From the NCBI GenBank assembly GCA_916610825.1, contig OU744446.1, positions 30,022,445-30,086,444 of the forward strand: a DNA stretch of 64,000 nucleotides. The letters run 5' to 3'. The notes beneath the pieces were generated by a model. The model worked only from the letters and a program-made list of their open reading frames with translations. It did no database searches and was not told the DNA's origin. Positions 27,477 to 40,619 of this stretch are shown in pieces (position 1 is the first letter of the stretch; the number at the start of each line of letters is the position of its first letter). The stretch is from Haliclystus octoradiatus (Eukaryota; Cnidaria; Staurozoa; Stauromedusae; Haliclystidae). The position numbers were made by a program, and so were the translations under genes.

Positions 27477-30400
27477 ACATAAATATCAATAATATGTGCT
27501 ACACGTGAGACGACACGAGGAATCGAACATCTGCCTCCTGCACATGCGCACATTGTGAGGACACTCCGATTTATTTGAAATTATTTTTTCAAAAAACCCG
27601 AACAAGTAAACAATCTAGTCCTATATATATATATACCGTAGTAGCTTTGCATTCTTGATTTTATCCAGATTTTTATTTTTTTCTGTAGACAAATTACATT
27701 CACTTCGAGATCATTTATCCAAGTGCACACTGACAGAAGAATAGAAAACAATTGAAACACCCAATTTTTTGTTGCCAAGCAACAGTTAGTTTATTAACTT
27801 TTTTCCCTTTATTGGAATTGTATTATCGTTCAAAACGAATTTATAAGAATAATCTGTAACTATTGTTAAATAATTTCATTTTGGAATATTTGAATTCATA
27901 TATTCATGTTAAGGCTATGTATATCACTACACGTTTTCAATTTAATATGATAATTAACATGCAGTTGTTTTAACAAGTATGTATAATTATTATTTATTCT
28001 TTCATTATATTTTGATTCATCGTCAAAGGTTGGACAAAAGGGTTGTAATTTTCAAGGAGACCAAAAAAGTTTCAGAATCTGAAATTTCCTATCCAAAAAG
28101 TATTTATCTCAGCTGGAATATGGACCGAACAAAATGACAACTTTGACCGTGGCTTTTAGAATAAAATTATATTGTCTCTAAAAGATTTCTACATAAAATC
28201 ATGAATGATCCATGAGAACAATTTATGAAAACGTAATGAATGGAAAATAAGTCGTTTGATGTTCATGAACTGTTCACGAGTGGTTTACGAATTGTTAATA
28301 TAATGTTCATGAACAGTACATGAGGTTCAAGAATAGGGACATTTTTCGAATGAATGGTAAACAAATATCTGAATCTTCTACTTACCTGAAAAACAGAACA
28401 TAATTTTAATCTAAAAGTTTCTACGTAACATCGATCCAAATGCATTCTCAACCGGACTATAACCGTGCAGTACATGCTGTAGCACCTCCATCACTTGATA
28501 CAGACCTGACTTCACAGTATCAGTTATTATAGCTTCTAATATTATGACGGTGGACAGATGTTGAACATTTTAACATCGTATCAGTCCTGTGAAAGTTCTA
28601 TGTGAGCTTATCAGGTCCTGAATAAATGATGATGATGATGATGATGAGTTTGTTGAAGCTAAGCTGAAAGTGACAGTTCGAAGTTATAATGCCCTACTAT
28701 ACACCGACTATCTGTACTTAAATATAAAGATGAATGAATGAATCACCCTCAGTAAGAGATTGCAATCATTTCATAAGGACATAATACTAAATGCTTTAAA
28801 ACTGAATGCTTCATTGATAACTAATTAGCAACACCAGACGTATTAAATCGGTAGAAAAAAAATCCGGAATCAGAGATGATTTTGTCTAAACTATTGCAAA
28901 ATAAAGTCATTATCAAGATAATGAGAGGCGGGACTATGATTCGCAATTTCTAGTAAAATTAGGAAAGTAATGCCTTTATTTCATCAATTAGTCTGTAAAC
29001 TCATAAAAGCTATCTCTATCTATGCTAATTTCTAGTAGGAAGTAATGACTTTATTTCATCAACTAGTCTGTAAACTCATAAAAGAAATCAGCTCAGGTAA
29101 ATCTAGGCATTCTTCAAGCTTCATATTTTTAATGTACGACTCCCAATTTCTTGCTTGATACGATATAAACACGACGTTTCAATTGATATGCAAGCATAAT
29201 GTGTCTAGCCTGGCAAAAGTGCGATTCTGCTTCATCATTCGAACTATATGTGTCATGCCAATTATCCGTCAGTTTCAGACGAATGTCTGGCTTACTAGAC
29301 CCTTTGTGTCTGTCTCTGACCGTGATTTGTGACGTTCTTTGTGTAGCAAATATGTTGGGCGTAAGAGAGACTATAATGTGAATGTCTATACTACTGCTGT
29401 GTCTTGTCACAGAATTATAGTCTGGATTCTGGAATGTAAAGATCCATACAATAGTTCGTACAATTCCATACATTTCCAAAGATGTAAATACGTACATTGT
29501 ACAGAACATATTTTACACGCCTGCCCCTCTTGACCGATCCTCATCGTAAGTTCGTAACACACAGCTAATTGTATCCCGGTTTGGAAGTCACATGTGTTTA
29601 GCACTACGAAAATGTGAACCAAATTCTGCTTAGGAATGATCCTCATCAATTATAATTTGTTACATTCTTCATTACTCAGCATATCAAGCAGTAAGGCCCG
29701 AGAGCTCTCAGAGCTAACATGACATGTTAAACAGCCCTATTTCGCTATATTGCTTCAGCATAAAAATCTATGCAGTATGCGGGCTTTCTCGAGGTTTTTC
29801 ATACAATGGACAAATAAATCTGTGAGTCTATAGCCTCATGTCTTGTACAATACTGTTAATGACAGTTGAGGCCAGGATGTATTACTCGTCGGCTTGCTAA
29901 AGGGCAATTTCAAAAACAAATCCAGAACATATCTAACAGTCAACTTTCTTGCATATAGCTCATTATTAATAAAATATTTGAATTACAAATTTATTTACAG
30001 TATACTTTTACAATTCGTAAAAAGTCTATCAAAATATATTTCTCTCTTTTAAATATGATGAATAAATAAAATATAGCGATGAATTCATTACAAATCTATA
30101 ATATTTCAGTATGTACATTTCTTCGCTGTCGTTGAATGTTAGTTTCACCTGTGATGTTAGACACTCCATAAAACTAGAGTGACGTATTACATTGAGAATG
30201 AGTGGCAGCCCATTCAGGATTTCGATATGATCGGATATTTGGATACATCATTATAAGTGATCAGATTTCATGGAAGGGTGATATTTTTTAAAATGATGAT
30301 TAATCAGATGATAATATAAGTTCAATGTTGCATTGAACAGCAAACGTTGCTAGATTTGATTAAGTAAAGTCACATCGAATAGATTGTATATGTTTCATCC

Positions 30401-30596
30401 GATGCGATTTCAATCACGTTTCACCGCCAACACTATGTAGTACGAAGCAACTTTTATTGCAATCGGATTATCTTAATCGATTATGTTGTTAAAGATCTTC
30501 CCCATTCAGTTATAATATCTATCCATTAGAATTTAATCCGATATGCAATATGATTTATGATATTCTCATCTCTATACAGAGAGATCATGAGGATAT
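27477..30596. other. Intergenic, no gene recognised
   Basis: Contains two GTTCATGAAC palindromes near 28261 and 28305, and a retroposon-like 3' tail at about 28612-28650 (AGGTCCTGAATAAATGATGA followed by (GAT)n). A similar tail is seen near 44336, and in inverse near 31200-31240. A 126-codon minus-strand frame at 29129-29509 has no recognisable domain and is not called. Confidence 0.55.
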
Positions 30597-31139
30597 CTAA
30601 TAACAAGTTCTTTGATCACATTGGCAAGAATGGATGATCTCAATCTTTCGATGTCGGATTTTCTTGATCCGATCGTAAGGACATACAAAACGTATCGTAG
30701 CAATCGACTTATTCTTTGGATAACATACTGAACATCCTTCTAATGGGTATCTTTGATCGGGTATGTAAATTGAGTTACATTGTCCATAACAGTAATTATT
30801 TTGTATTACAACTGGTAAACAATTATGATGTCTTACTGTTAGATTAAATGATTTTGCTTTACAAAATTCAGGTTGCCAGTCATCTGCATGCATTATCATT
30901 GTACCTTTACTACCACCAGCTTTTTTAATAGCATCTTTTGCATCTTTATCGTCGTTAAGATTGTTTTGAGACGAAGACGATGATGTTGATGATCCTGACG
31001 ATGACGGAGACGATGGCAAAGATGATACAAATGATTGATCGAATACCGGTATTGCATCAATTTTTGATAATATCAATGTCATAGTAATGATATAATATGA
31101 AAATACTTTCAAATTCAATATTGACATCTTCTTGTTCAA
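30597..31139 (-). CDS. Gremlin-like DAN-family secreted BMP antagonist, 180 aa
   Basis: Single open exon, as in vertebrate gremlins. The N-terminus has a hydrophobic signal-like stretch (about residues 7-29, VFSYYIITMTLIL), then a low-complexity Ser-rich linker (about 36-62). The DAN/CTCK cystine-knot domain (about 90-180) has ten cysteines, in the order FC, NC, YCYGQC, GCSVC, VC, SCQC, TC. The block NNYCYGQCNSIYIP is very close to the gremlin signature, and a basic stretch (RIKKIRHRK) before the last cysteines fits heparin binding in gremlins. Two possible N-glycosylation sites (NLT, NKS) lie in the domain. The family binds BMP ligands outside the cell and blocks receptor access. Start could be Met1 or Met5. 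Cerberus or NBL1 relatives are less likely alternatives. Confidence 0.87.
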   Translation of the reverse strand: MNKKMSILNLKVFSYYIITMTLILSKIDAIPVFDQSFVSSLPSSPSSSGSSTSSSSSQNNLNDDKDAKDAIKKAGGSKGTMIMHADDWQPEFCKAKSFNLTVRHHNCLPVVIQNNYCYGQCNSIYIPDQRYPLEGCSVCYPKNKSIATIRFVCPYDRIKKIRHRKIEIIHSCQCDQRTCY

Positions 31140-31197
31140 GTCTTGTATAATTTAAGTTTATCCGGGATAAGGTGAAATTGAATCTACAAAAAGAATC

Positions 31198-31226
31198 ATT
31201 ATCATCATCATCATCATCATCATCAT
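31198..31226. repeat. (ATC)n microsatellite
   Basis: About nine ATC units followed by CCAGGACCT, the reverse complement of the (GAT)n-tailed retroposon end seen near 28.6 kb. Confidence 0.85.
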
Positions 31227-31770
31227 ATTATCCAGGACCTACACGTTCACATAAAACTTTTTTTTTCAGAAAATTTATTAAAAACATTTTAGGGCTATAG
31301 GATTTTGATAAATTAGAGAACTTTAATTTAGCAATATTATGTAAAGAAGTATATATATATAGTAGGGAATATTCCAACGCTCGCTCATCTCCAAGCAATT
31401 TTTCAAAAATAGATAGGCGACACGTCATTGAATGTCCACGATTTCTACTGCGCGATGATTTTTATGCCTAAAGAATTTGTGCTTGTACATTTAATAGTAT
31501 TTTTTGAAAGAGAAGAAAGATTCAGAGTAGTAATACCATGCATATTCCTTAAAATTAATAAAAAGGAATCTGGATGATATCTGGATGATATCTGGAACAG
31601 CAGTATATATAGTGTATACGGAGTTTGATAGCTTTCATCAGTTTTGCTCCAGACAGGGGCCACAAAGTGCAATCCAAGGCATATATCTAGAATATTAAGG
31701 AGGATAATATAGGCCACTATTGTATTCAAACGCCTGTTCTGATCATATGACAATGAACTAGTACATTATG

Positions 31771-32104
31771 CGAGCCCGGGGGCTAACTTCCATACTTGGA
31801 TGATGAGAGACGTCCAAATATTAGAGCGGGTGCGTTACAAAAATTCTAGGATATGCGTTACCAGAATAAATATATGAGGTATATATTTTACTTTAACTTG
31901 GCCTAAATTTTTTTAAGCACAATAATGTTTCATTTTTGCAAAAATAGATGTTCTCCTTTTTCCATGGCTATATGTCCTTTTTAAAAGAACTACAATGTTT
32001 GGGATATCTTTTTCATGAGTTGCGGCATACTTGATATTGTCCTCCTTCCAAATTTCTATTTGAACTACTCCGTCGAAGCGCAATGGAAGTTATCCCCCCG
32101 GGGC
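31771..32104. mobile_element. MITE, CCCGGGGGG-end family, copy 2
   Basis: The left end GCCCGGGGGCTAACTTCCAT and the right end are inverted (GGAAGTTATCCCCCCGGGGC). ATGCGA occurs directly outside both ends, a probable short target duplication. About 334 bp, no gene. Confidence 0.7.
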
Positions 32105-35100
32105 ATGCGATATGATCAGTACTGTTATGACGCAAATGTCGATGGTTCATTTGGAATCAATTCAACGGCCCATCCCGCGATTCCCGGCCAATTTTGACAA
32201 CAAGAGAACGTGACTGCTGGATACCGTTATATAGAAGAGCATGCACCCATTCGAAACTGTGTTGAACGTATAATGATTATAATGCCTGCCGCAGTATAAC
32301 GTATAAAAAAGAGTCCGGATGCATAAGTAAGTCTCTAAATCTTTGTTGTAGCTCATTTTCATTTTTTAAGTGCGCCCACCCTTTAATCATCACATGATGC
32401 TGTCCATAGATATAATTAACATTTATTTGTCTTTCTTGTTGTTCGTATAAAACAGAATTGAATTCGTATTGTTGTCTGAGAATGTGCAAAATACTGTTGT
32501 ATTGAAATATGCAAAACAAACCAAGTTACCGGTGAAATACACGTTTCAACAAAAATATATAACCTGTTTTGATTTTGAAAAAATTGATGAAGTCAATGAA
32601 ATGTTCTCTATCCATTAAAAAATCATGGCCCATGTTGTTGATCCGGGGGGCGGGGGTTGATAATTACTATAAATACCGTGTATGCATAACCGTCACATGC
32701 AGGCTACTTCTATTACCAGAGAAACATCATCACAGATAAGTTTGTAAACATTCAAGCTTTAGCGAATCATTTATAATCCTAGTAAAAGCTGCTTTGAATT
32801 AATTTATTGTTGATTTGGATTTGAAAATTGCTTGAAGATTTTCATGGTCCGAGCCTTATGAACAGAAATCTCCAAACGAAACTTGGACCACTGGATGTGA
32901 AATTGCGGATCTTGCTTATGGGAAGGCCTTTAAGGTAATGAGTCATTAGAAGACTGCAAGGTAACAAGACTAATGCAGGTCTCCAACGTCAAAGTTTCTC
33001 ATTAAAATACTTAGCATTTTGCATGTAAACAAAAAATTTAGCGGCAAACGACAAAATAATTGTCATCTTCGATAATCACTTTTGACATAGAATTATTGAC
33101 TTCATAATCTTAATCATTAGGTATACGTATCTTTGACAATAGTGTCTGTCTGTCTGTCTACGTATCGTACGGCTATATATTATCTAACCGGGAGATCTTA
33201 GATGTTTATGATGACGTTATACACATCGGTTATCTATAACAGCGATATCAAATAATCATTATTAAGATATCTGGTAATGCAAATACAGTAGATTAATTTG
33301 AAATAATCTCATATATTTTCTTATATTTGAATATCTCGTGCATGCCTTGAGATAAATTATAATTATTGGTATGCATTACTTCTACTAATAGCTAGTTATT
33401 TACCGATTAACTTACAAAACATTGATGAGGGTCTTATAGAGGAGAAAGGCGTTGTCAAACAAAGAAAATACGAACGGTCTAGAAAATTAGACGGTTTTTC
33501 ACAATTATTTGAAATTTGTGAAAAAAAATGTATTAAGAGCCGCCGACAGAACACAACGTTGATTGTACTTCAAGTCAAAAATAAATAACTCTATTATTGC
33601 TGTTTGATGTTTGATAAGGTAAACAAACTATAAATATGTGATTTGTCATTACTTATTCCATCTAAATATATATTGCGTGTACCGACTGTAGCATTATGTA
33701 TTACTCGGTAATTTATAATTATTCATAATTATTGAAAACAATCGTGCGTATTACATATATTAGCATATCATAGCGTTGTGAATATGTACCCTATTCAAAT
33801 CTAAATTGTATGAATATTGAACATTTATTTAACATGTTATGTATGGTGGCATTCTAAATTTAGCACAAGTCTGGGCAATTCTAAATAAAAGAAGCAGCCG
33901 GCACGTTCCTATTTTATAAGACATCATTTTCGCTCATCATCTCTCCGCAGAAGCCAATCATCGCTGAATAATTATTGCACCCATACCGACACATGATAAT
34001 ACTATGGTATACATGAATACGCACGCCCGGTTATAAGAGTGGACTTACATTTATTATTTTACTCCTTTTATTAAGAGCTTAACAATTGCTGTTTGAATCT
34101 AAAGCACAATGTATCCTCACTATGCATCACTATACATCATCATTTAAATGCGATATCAATTATATTACATCTCTACTGATGAGAAATTCGGAAAATCGCT
34201 TTTAAAAAGTCTACTATAGTGATATAACTAGCTCAAGTTTGTATATAAAGCGATAATTATAACTTTTTTACTCACTTCAGTTATCTTATAAAAAATTTGT
34301 GAACTGGACCAATGCCTGTTAAACTATACAAAGTTCGGTGGAGTGAGGTGAGCGTATAAGGCCTCGAGACTATACGCATGGTTAATAGCTTAAGAATCGT
34401 TAGAGTTGGTTTCCACATTAAGCTCATAGCAGTAACGTAATGTAAGCCTCCGTTGAAGAATTCAGAGCAATTAAAAGTTAAAAGATTTCATGTTATCAAA
34501 TATATCAATGTTTCAAACTTACCGTATATATTTAGATCTTTAATTCCAAAAAGTCCGTTTTATTCAAATGCACACTTATAAAGGTCCTACGTCTAGCATA
34601 GGCACGTCCAGACTAACCCAACCATTACTCTATGAACAATCTTCAATAAATATGACGTAAGGTCTGGATTGAGTTAATTTCATAAACGAGGCTGAAGTTG
34701 AAAGTATATGGTTTGGATTGCAGCCTCCATTTCTAAATTTCATTCATTCAAAAAGTATCCATACGATTCAATGCTACAGTACTATTTGCATAAAGAAATT
34801 GCTGAGCAAATAGTCAAAGTTCTAATAGACAATTATTTCATCCTTTACTTTCAATTATTGGGAGAAAGTCTCAAACTAGGCCGAATACTATTTGAAATAT
34901 TTTTGGAGATTTTTCAAAAAGGGATCTGCTATATAGTCGATAATATTTACCATAACGCCACAGATTGACCCTATACACATACAGTTATTTTTCCTATTGA
35001 ATTAAAGATTCCCCCTGATGTCAGACAATATTGTGTGTACAAGTATCCTTTTGTTTCAAATAAAATCTACGGAATTCCGGGGGACAAGAAAAATATGTTT

Positions 35101-38100
35101 CAACATTGTTAAAATTTCATCAAAGCAAAAACATGCTTACACCGTTACACGAAAAAATTCTGCCGAACAACAACTAATTATTAAGCAATTCAATATATTC
35201 ATTAAGACTCGTAGCAGATTTACTATAGGCGATATGCAAAATATTGTGTATAACACATATTTACTTTCTTATGACACATATACACTTTCTCATAACACAC
35301 ATTCTCATGATTAGAAATATACTGTAGATTTCTAATTTAGTTGAGTGATCTATAGTGTTAAGCAGTGTCTGAGCTGTTCTGTAAACATTGATACAAAGTA
35401 TTTCCTAAAGTGGTTGTGTAATAAATGGCATGATTTCAAGATAAGACTATATAGTTTAAACATATAGCTCAAAGGTAGCTTAGCAACTTTGGAAAGGCAT
35501 TTTATGAAGAATTCCACACGCCGGTAATTACTTTCTTTGTCGGCTAAAAAACACGTTTTCCGTTTTAAATTTGTTTTATAAATTGTATCTGATTATAGAT
35601 TAAGCATTTATGGTCGATTAGGCTCCTAACTAATCCAATCTTGGCAACTTTCAAGCTCTCGATCTATTAGTTATTGAAAATGTGAACCGAGAAATGTACG
35701 TTATATTTTATTCCTGAGGCCATCTAAGGGGTCCTGTACAATGATATCGAATCAAGTAGCAAGATAGCATTAATTAAACTACTAATACCGAAGCAAGTGG
35801 TGCGTATACGATGATATCGATAGTTGTAAAAATAATGATGAATTTTATTTTGTCAACATATAGCTGAAATCGTATGATTACTAAGTTATATCGGCCTATT
35901 ATATCAACTTTATACCCACTAACATACTTCTAATCTATATTTTGTTAATGGGTCGAAATAAATATGGTAAAACGTTTTTATAAGAAGTCAACTGTTTTGA
36001 AATATGATTAGTAATATTGTGCCGTTGAAGAAAAAAGTTATTGCTATGAAGAATGAAAACAAAATTCTATAATTAACCGTCACTCATCTCAATTGGGAGT
36101 TTAAAATCAATGATATGAAGAATTGCAATAGCATGTATTTAATATTAGCTACTAGTATGGCCACGTGTCAATGTCAGAATATGTCTATCGCAACACCGTG
36201 CAAGAAAAACCATGACCTAGCTTGCATTTATCAATTTTTTCGATTCTGCGCACTAACTGTCTCAAAACAAGAAATGGTTCATTCATAATGATTGAAACAT
36301 TTTAATTTTTTCTTGAAATCCATTTGTTTAAAATGAAAAATTCTTTGCGAGATTGGAATAATCTTTTTATTGTCCTGAAGCATTACAAAAATATTTAGAC
36401 TTCCCTAACGGATACAAGGGCTATATATCTATATAGTGAAACATGAAAGCAGCCTATATTATAGTTTCGGATAAATAATAAAATATAGTCACTGCGTGAT
36501 TATCGTCTGGAGTCTCGTACTCAGTGTTTTCCAGACCAGAATACTGTATTAGTATATAAACAATTTAAACAAACACAGTATAGACAGTGTATTCGGTTAC
36601 TTAAACCCATGGAAAGCCTAGTTGAAAGTGCACTGTATATAAGACCCCTATTATACATATCTTTTAATTATTTGATTGAGAGAATTGAGACAAAAGAGAG
36701 GCCAAGAATATACTTTGTTGGCATGATGCCTTTACTTGGCTAACTATCTCAAGCTGTTAAACTTTGAAATATGAAGCTTATTGCTGGGGAATAGGTATAG
36801 AGATGTCATTTATGTATGTATATAGAAGTTAACTGAGCTGATTTGATGTTTTTGTTGGATGCCTTACTAGGTCGTCAACTTATTATATTCTACTCTGCTG
36901 TAGTATTAAATAGATATATATATATATATATATAGCATACTAAACTATAAAGGAACCGTCTGATGAACGCAATGCAAACGCGTGAAACTCCGAGTAACGG
37001 AAAAGGCCTTTGCCTCATCTTTGTGTCTATTCTAGCATACTGAACTATAAAGGATTGCCGAAGCCTGCAAGAATAAGAAGGAGGAAAGCTTATAATTATA
37101 TATTTAGGGATTCGATTGATTGATGGAATGATTTATTTATATACAGTCGGATATGTTTGGTATGTAATCTGGATCAGACATTCGGGCGTTAATACAAGAT
37201 CAATCATATAGTATCGATCGAGAAATTAGTTATTTCTATAACACGAATCAATCATACTGACTTTGAAAGTATAAATAATGATTGATTGAATAGTAATCTT
37301 TATTTTGTGAGGGTTAAACCTGTTAAGCCATTTTCCCTCTTATACTGCAGGGCCATCGTTGAATGAGACCACCTAACATGCTAAAATCCTCCTAGTTTGT
37401 GAAAACTACAGGAAACCGTATCGGTGTGTAATACTCATGTTTATGAAATCATGGAATGTTTTCCGAGATATGATTGGCTGAGAACCATTTTGAAAAAATC
37501 TTTATACAGATTAGAATTGGGATATACAGTTTAATGTTGGGATAACGATGATGGCAACGTGACTCGAAAGAATCGGAATTTCTCAGGGTTTTGTAAACAT
37601 AAAAGATTCAATATCAAGGGTATTTTCTATTCAAAATTAAAAATGTATTTCATAAATGCAATATGGAACTTGGTAATACGGGTGCTATGAGACACGCGAA
37701 AAGCTAAAAATCACTCGCTTACCGGCTCATGATTTTGTAACGCTCTTCTTGTGTTTCACTACGCACCGCTCGCGTTAAAAAACACGATAAAGCCCTCTTA
37801 CCCGTTCCATATCGCATAAATATGGAACTTATGCCAGGAAGAGAAATGATTAAGAAGATAATCAGAGAGCCATGCACCTTCAAATATGGGATCATGGATG
37901 ATTGTCATTCAAGACTGTAAATCCAAATCTTAGATTTGAAATCTATTTGTAGATACTTCAGATAAGAACCTGTAATTTGTAACAGGTAATCAATATAGAG
38001 TTTTACTTCAACAATTTAAGCATTACATAATGCAATTACTAAACATTGTTGACGTCAAGCAGTATTGCTTGTCTGTTTGAGGGACGCAAGGCTAGTTTAC

Positions 38101-38524
38101 TTGATTGATGTGAAACATTTATAGTCAAATTGATGATAATAATAATTGTTGGGAATTAGATATAATTTTGAAATATAAAGAAAGACTAGAAATCAGACTT
38201 GGGTTGAAGAACAAAAGGTGCAAACATTGCAGTTTTTGATGGTACATTGGCTATAATATTGATCAGTTAGATAGGACCTCAAGTCTGCTGAGAAATGCTC
38301 CGCAGTGACAAGTATATCGACAGAGGGATCTGCTATTCCATGATAATGGCATTGACTGTAAATGTGAACTTTTTGCGAAAATGAACAGGTTTGAAATGAA
38401 AAATTGACTTCATGAGAGGAGGGAAATTTGTCTAGGGCACATTTTTGGAGAAGTGAGGCAGACTTTTGCTAACACAAATCATCAATACGAAGAATGTTAA
38501 GTTTTTTCATTAACGGTTCACTAT
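32105..38524. other. Gene desert, 6.4 kb
   Basis: No coding region or named element recognised on either strand. Small items: (GTCT)n at about 33147-33160, (TA)n at 36912-36934, and a 22-bp near-direct repeat TAGCATACTAAACTATAAAG at 36933 and 37033. The 80-98-codon frames here have no family signature. Confidence 0.55.
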
Positions 38525-39104
38525 GAGACAAGCGTCTTACTTGCATCACAATCGAACACAATTTTTTTGTAATGTTAGAAGCGATCCAATGTGAGCACTA
38601 GCACCCCAAACTACAATCCCATACTCAAGGTGTGGTTTGATGATTGCCGAGAAAATCAGCAATTTATGTGATTGCGATAAAATTTTCGCAGACGAATCAA
38701 TGTAAAAATGTGCTGCTTGATCTTGGAACAGACGTAAGAAATATGATGCTTCCAATTTAGCTTATCATCAATATAAGAACTCCTAAAAACTTTACGGTTT
38801 CATTTCTACAATTTGAGCCACATCTGTCAATTTTGACGCCATTCAAATAAATGTTGATTGGGTTTGTGTTTACTGTACCATGTTTAAATATGATCTACTT
38901 TGATTTATCAGGGCTGATGGTGAGATGGTTATAACAGAACCATTGGGAGACTAAAGCTAATTCTGAATTTACAGCAGTTTGTAGATCAACATCATTGTCG
39001 GAGTACCACTGCAGAGTGGTGTCATCAGCAAAGAAAATTGACTGGAGCTCAGTACATCGAGGAAAATCATTTATAAATATATTAAATAATAGCGGACCTA
39101 GAAT
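38525..39104 (-). pseudogene. Decayed non-LTR retrotransposon reverse transcriptase fragment
   Basis: On the minus strand the sequence encodes, across several frameshifts and stops, the C-terminal part of a LINE reverse transcriptase: LGPLLFNIFINDFP, the catalytic FFADDTTL motif, LTISPDKSK, and IIKPHLEYGIVVWG near the end. This order is that of Jockey/CR1-type elements. Both ends are truncated and no endonuclease is present. Confidence 0.85.
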
Positions 39105-40197
39105 ATAGAAGTGACAATATCTTCATAATACGATTGAGAAAAATCTATTTTGGAGCTTCAAGTTTTCGACTGTAGTAATCATTTACAAACTGTAGCCACA
39201 TACACATCATCCATGCATTATCTTATACTATGCCTTCACTAATAAGAAGGAGATATGCACTGGAATGGCAACAGACACAGTCAAGTACTTTATATAAACT
39301 CAATAATATTATATCTTATCGCGGGCAATTTCCTTCTATTTCATTAAAATTGCCAGCAGTACATCACAATTACCATAACTGCTGGTATTGAATAGGGGTG
39401 TCAGATTTTCTATCAAATTGACCCCAGGATTGTCATTGAAGTTTAAGATAAGCCTGAGAACGTCCCACTTCAGGATATCATTCTTCACAGTCCTTTCCTC
39501 TGAGGTATGCAATTCAGAATTGTAAATAAATAATCTTTGAAGCTCCTATATAGTCTGCTTCTTACTACTGGCATTGCTTATCATTCTCCATACAGAGAAA
39601 AACGAAGGATAACTTCATTGAATATATACTGTGACACCTGGATAACTTTAAATAAAGCTTCCTAGCCGTCTGAAAAAGTTTGTTATAAAACTAGGTTGCG
39701 GATTCAACTATTTCAGTTCAATCAAGGCTCAATTAAGCAGATTCGTTTCTCACAGTAGATTTAGCAATTGGAATTTTAACATTTTAATCTTGACAAGTAA
39801 TAATTGAAAGAAGTTATCTATCGTAACTGGTGAGAAGTAGTCAAATGCGTTCCTCGTTCGAAGCCCTTCAAAGACTGAGTATCGTAATCCAGAGAGGCAA
39901 CTGCGCAATCATTTTGGGAAATTGGCTATATTGTGATGGTTTTAACGAAATTTTTAAAATGTAAATATAAAATGAAGTTATTATCTTTTAATTTAGAATA
40001 ATGTTATAAGTAATAATGTTTTAGATAAAACATTTTAATCTTTATTTCATAGTAATAATGCATTTAGATACTTCAGCAGAATCTTAGAATTTTCAATTCA
40101 GAAGCTGTATATATATAATTATAAATGTGTGAGGCAAAACATCAATGAGAACTCGTAATCTTTGAGTCATAATTTCTAGCTGTATATATATAAAGTC
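39105..40197. other. Intergenic, nothing recognised
   Basis: No gene or named repeat seen. The missing 5' exons of the PAN/fibrinogen gene could lie here, but no signal-peptide exon was identified. Confidence 0.5.
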
Positions 40198-40412
40198 AAG
40201 GAGGATTATAGCTCGCTCAGCTGATGGCAGAGTAACCGAACTTCAGATCGGATCATATCTGATTTGATCTGATCGATTGTGGTTCGAATCCCCCGAAGGT
40301 CAACTCAGCCTTGATTTTATCTGAAACATCAAATGAGTACCATCTGAGGATGGTGGATGGAATGGTCCAGCCAGAGGGAATTGCACTGTGAGAAGCTGCG
40401 GCGCATCATTGC
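40198..40412 (+). mobile_element. tRNA-derived SINE, copy 2
   Basis: Same family as 3841-4032, opposite orientation. The B box GGTTCGAATCC (40281-40291) is intact; the A-box region has a small insertion. The shared body reads GAAGGTCAACTCAGCC through CATCAAATGAGTACCATCTG to TTGCACTGTGAG. The 3' end is not sharply defined; unrelated sequence continues to the PAN exon. Confidence 0.75.
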
Positions 40413-40619
40413 GCATTGACAATCGAGACCTATTTGCCATGAAACCTGTTGACTGATCTATAAGTCCCGCTTTGATACGCCGCAATTTGACGAGTGGTAA
40501 GCATATCAAATCGTCATAGTAAAAAGTGAGACTTGGGTAAGTCAATGAAACCTGTTGAAATACATCTGCAGTGTTGTGATTGAGAATCAACAAAGAGCGT
40601 TAAAAATCATTGCTCTCAG

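Noticed and set aside
29129-29509. 126-codon minus-strand frame
   Set aside because: No signal peptide, domain or splice context, and the plus strand is equally open.
34708-35314. Two plus-strand frames of 86 and 98 codons
   Set aside because: AT-rich chance frames with no recognisable motif.
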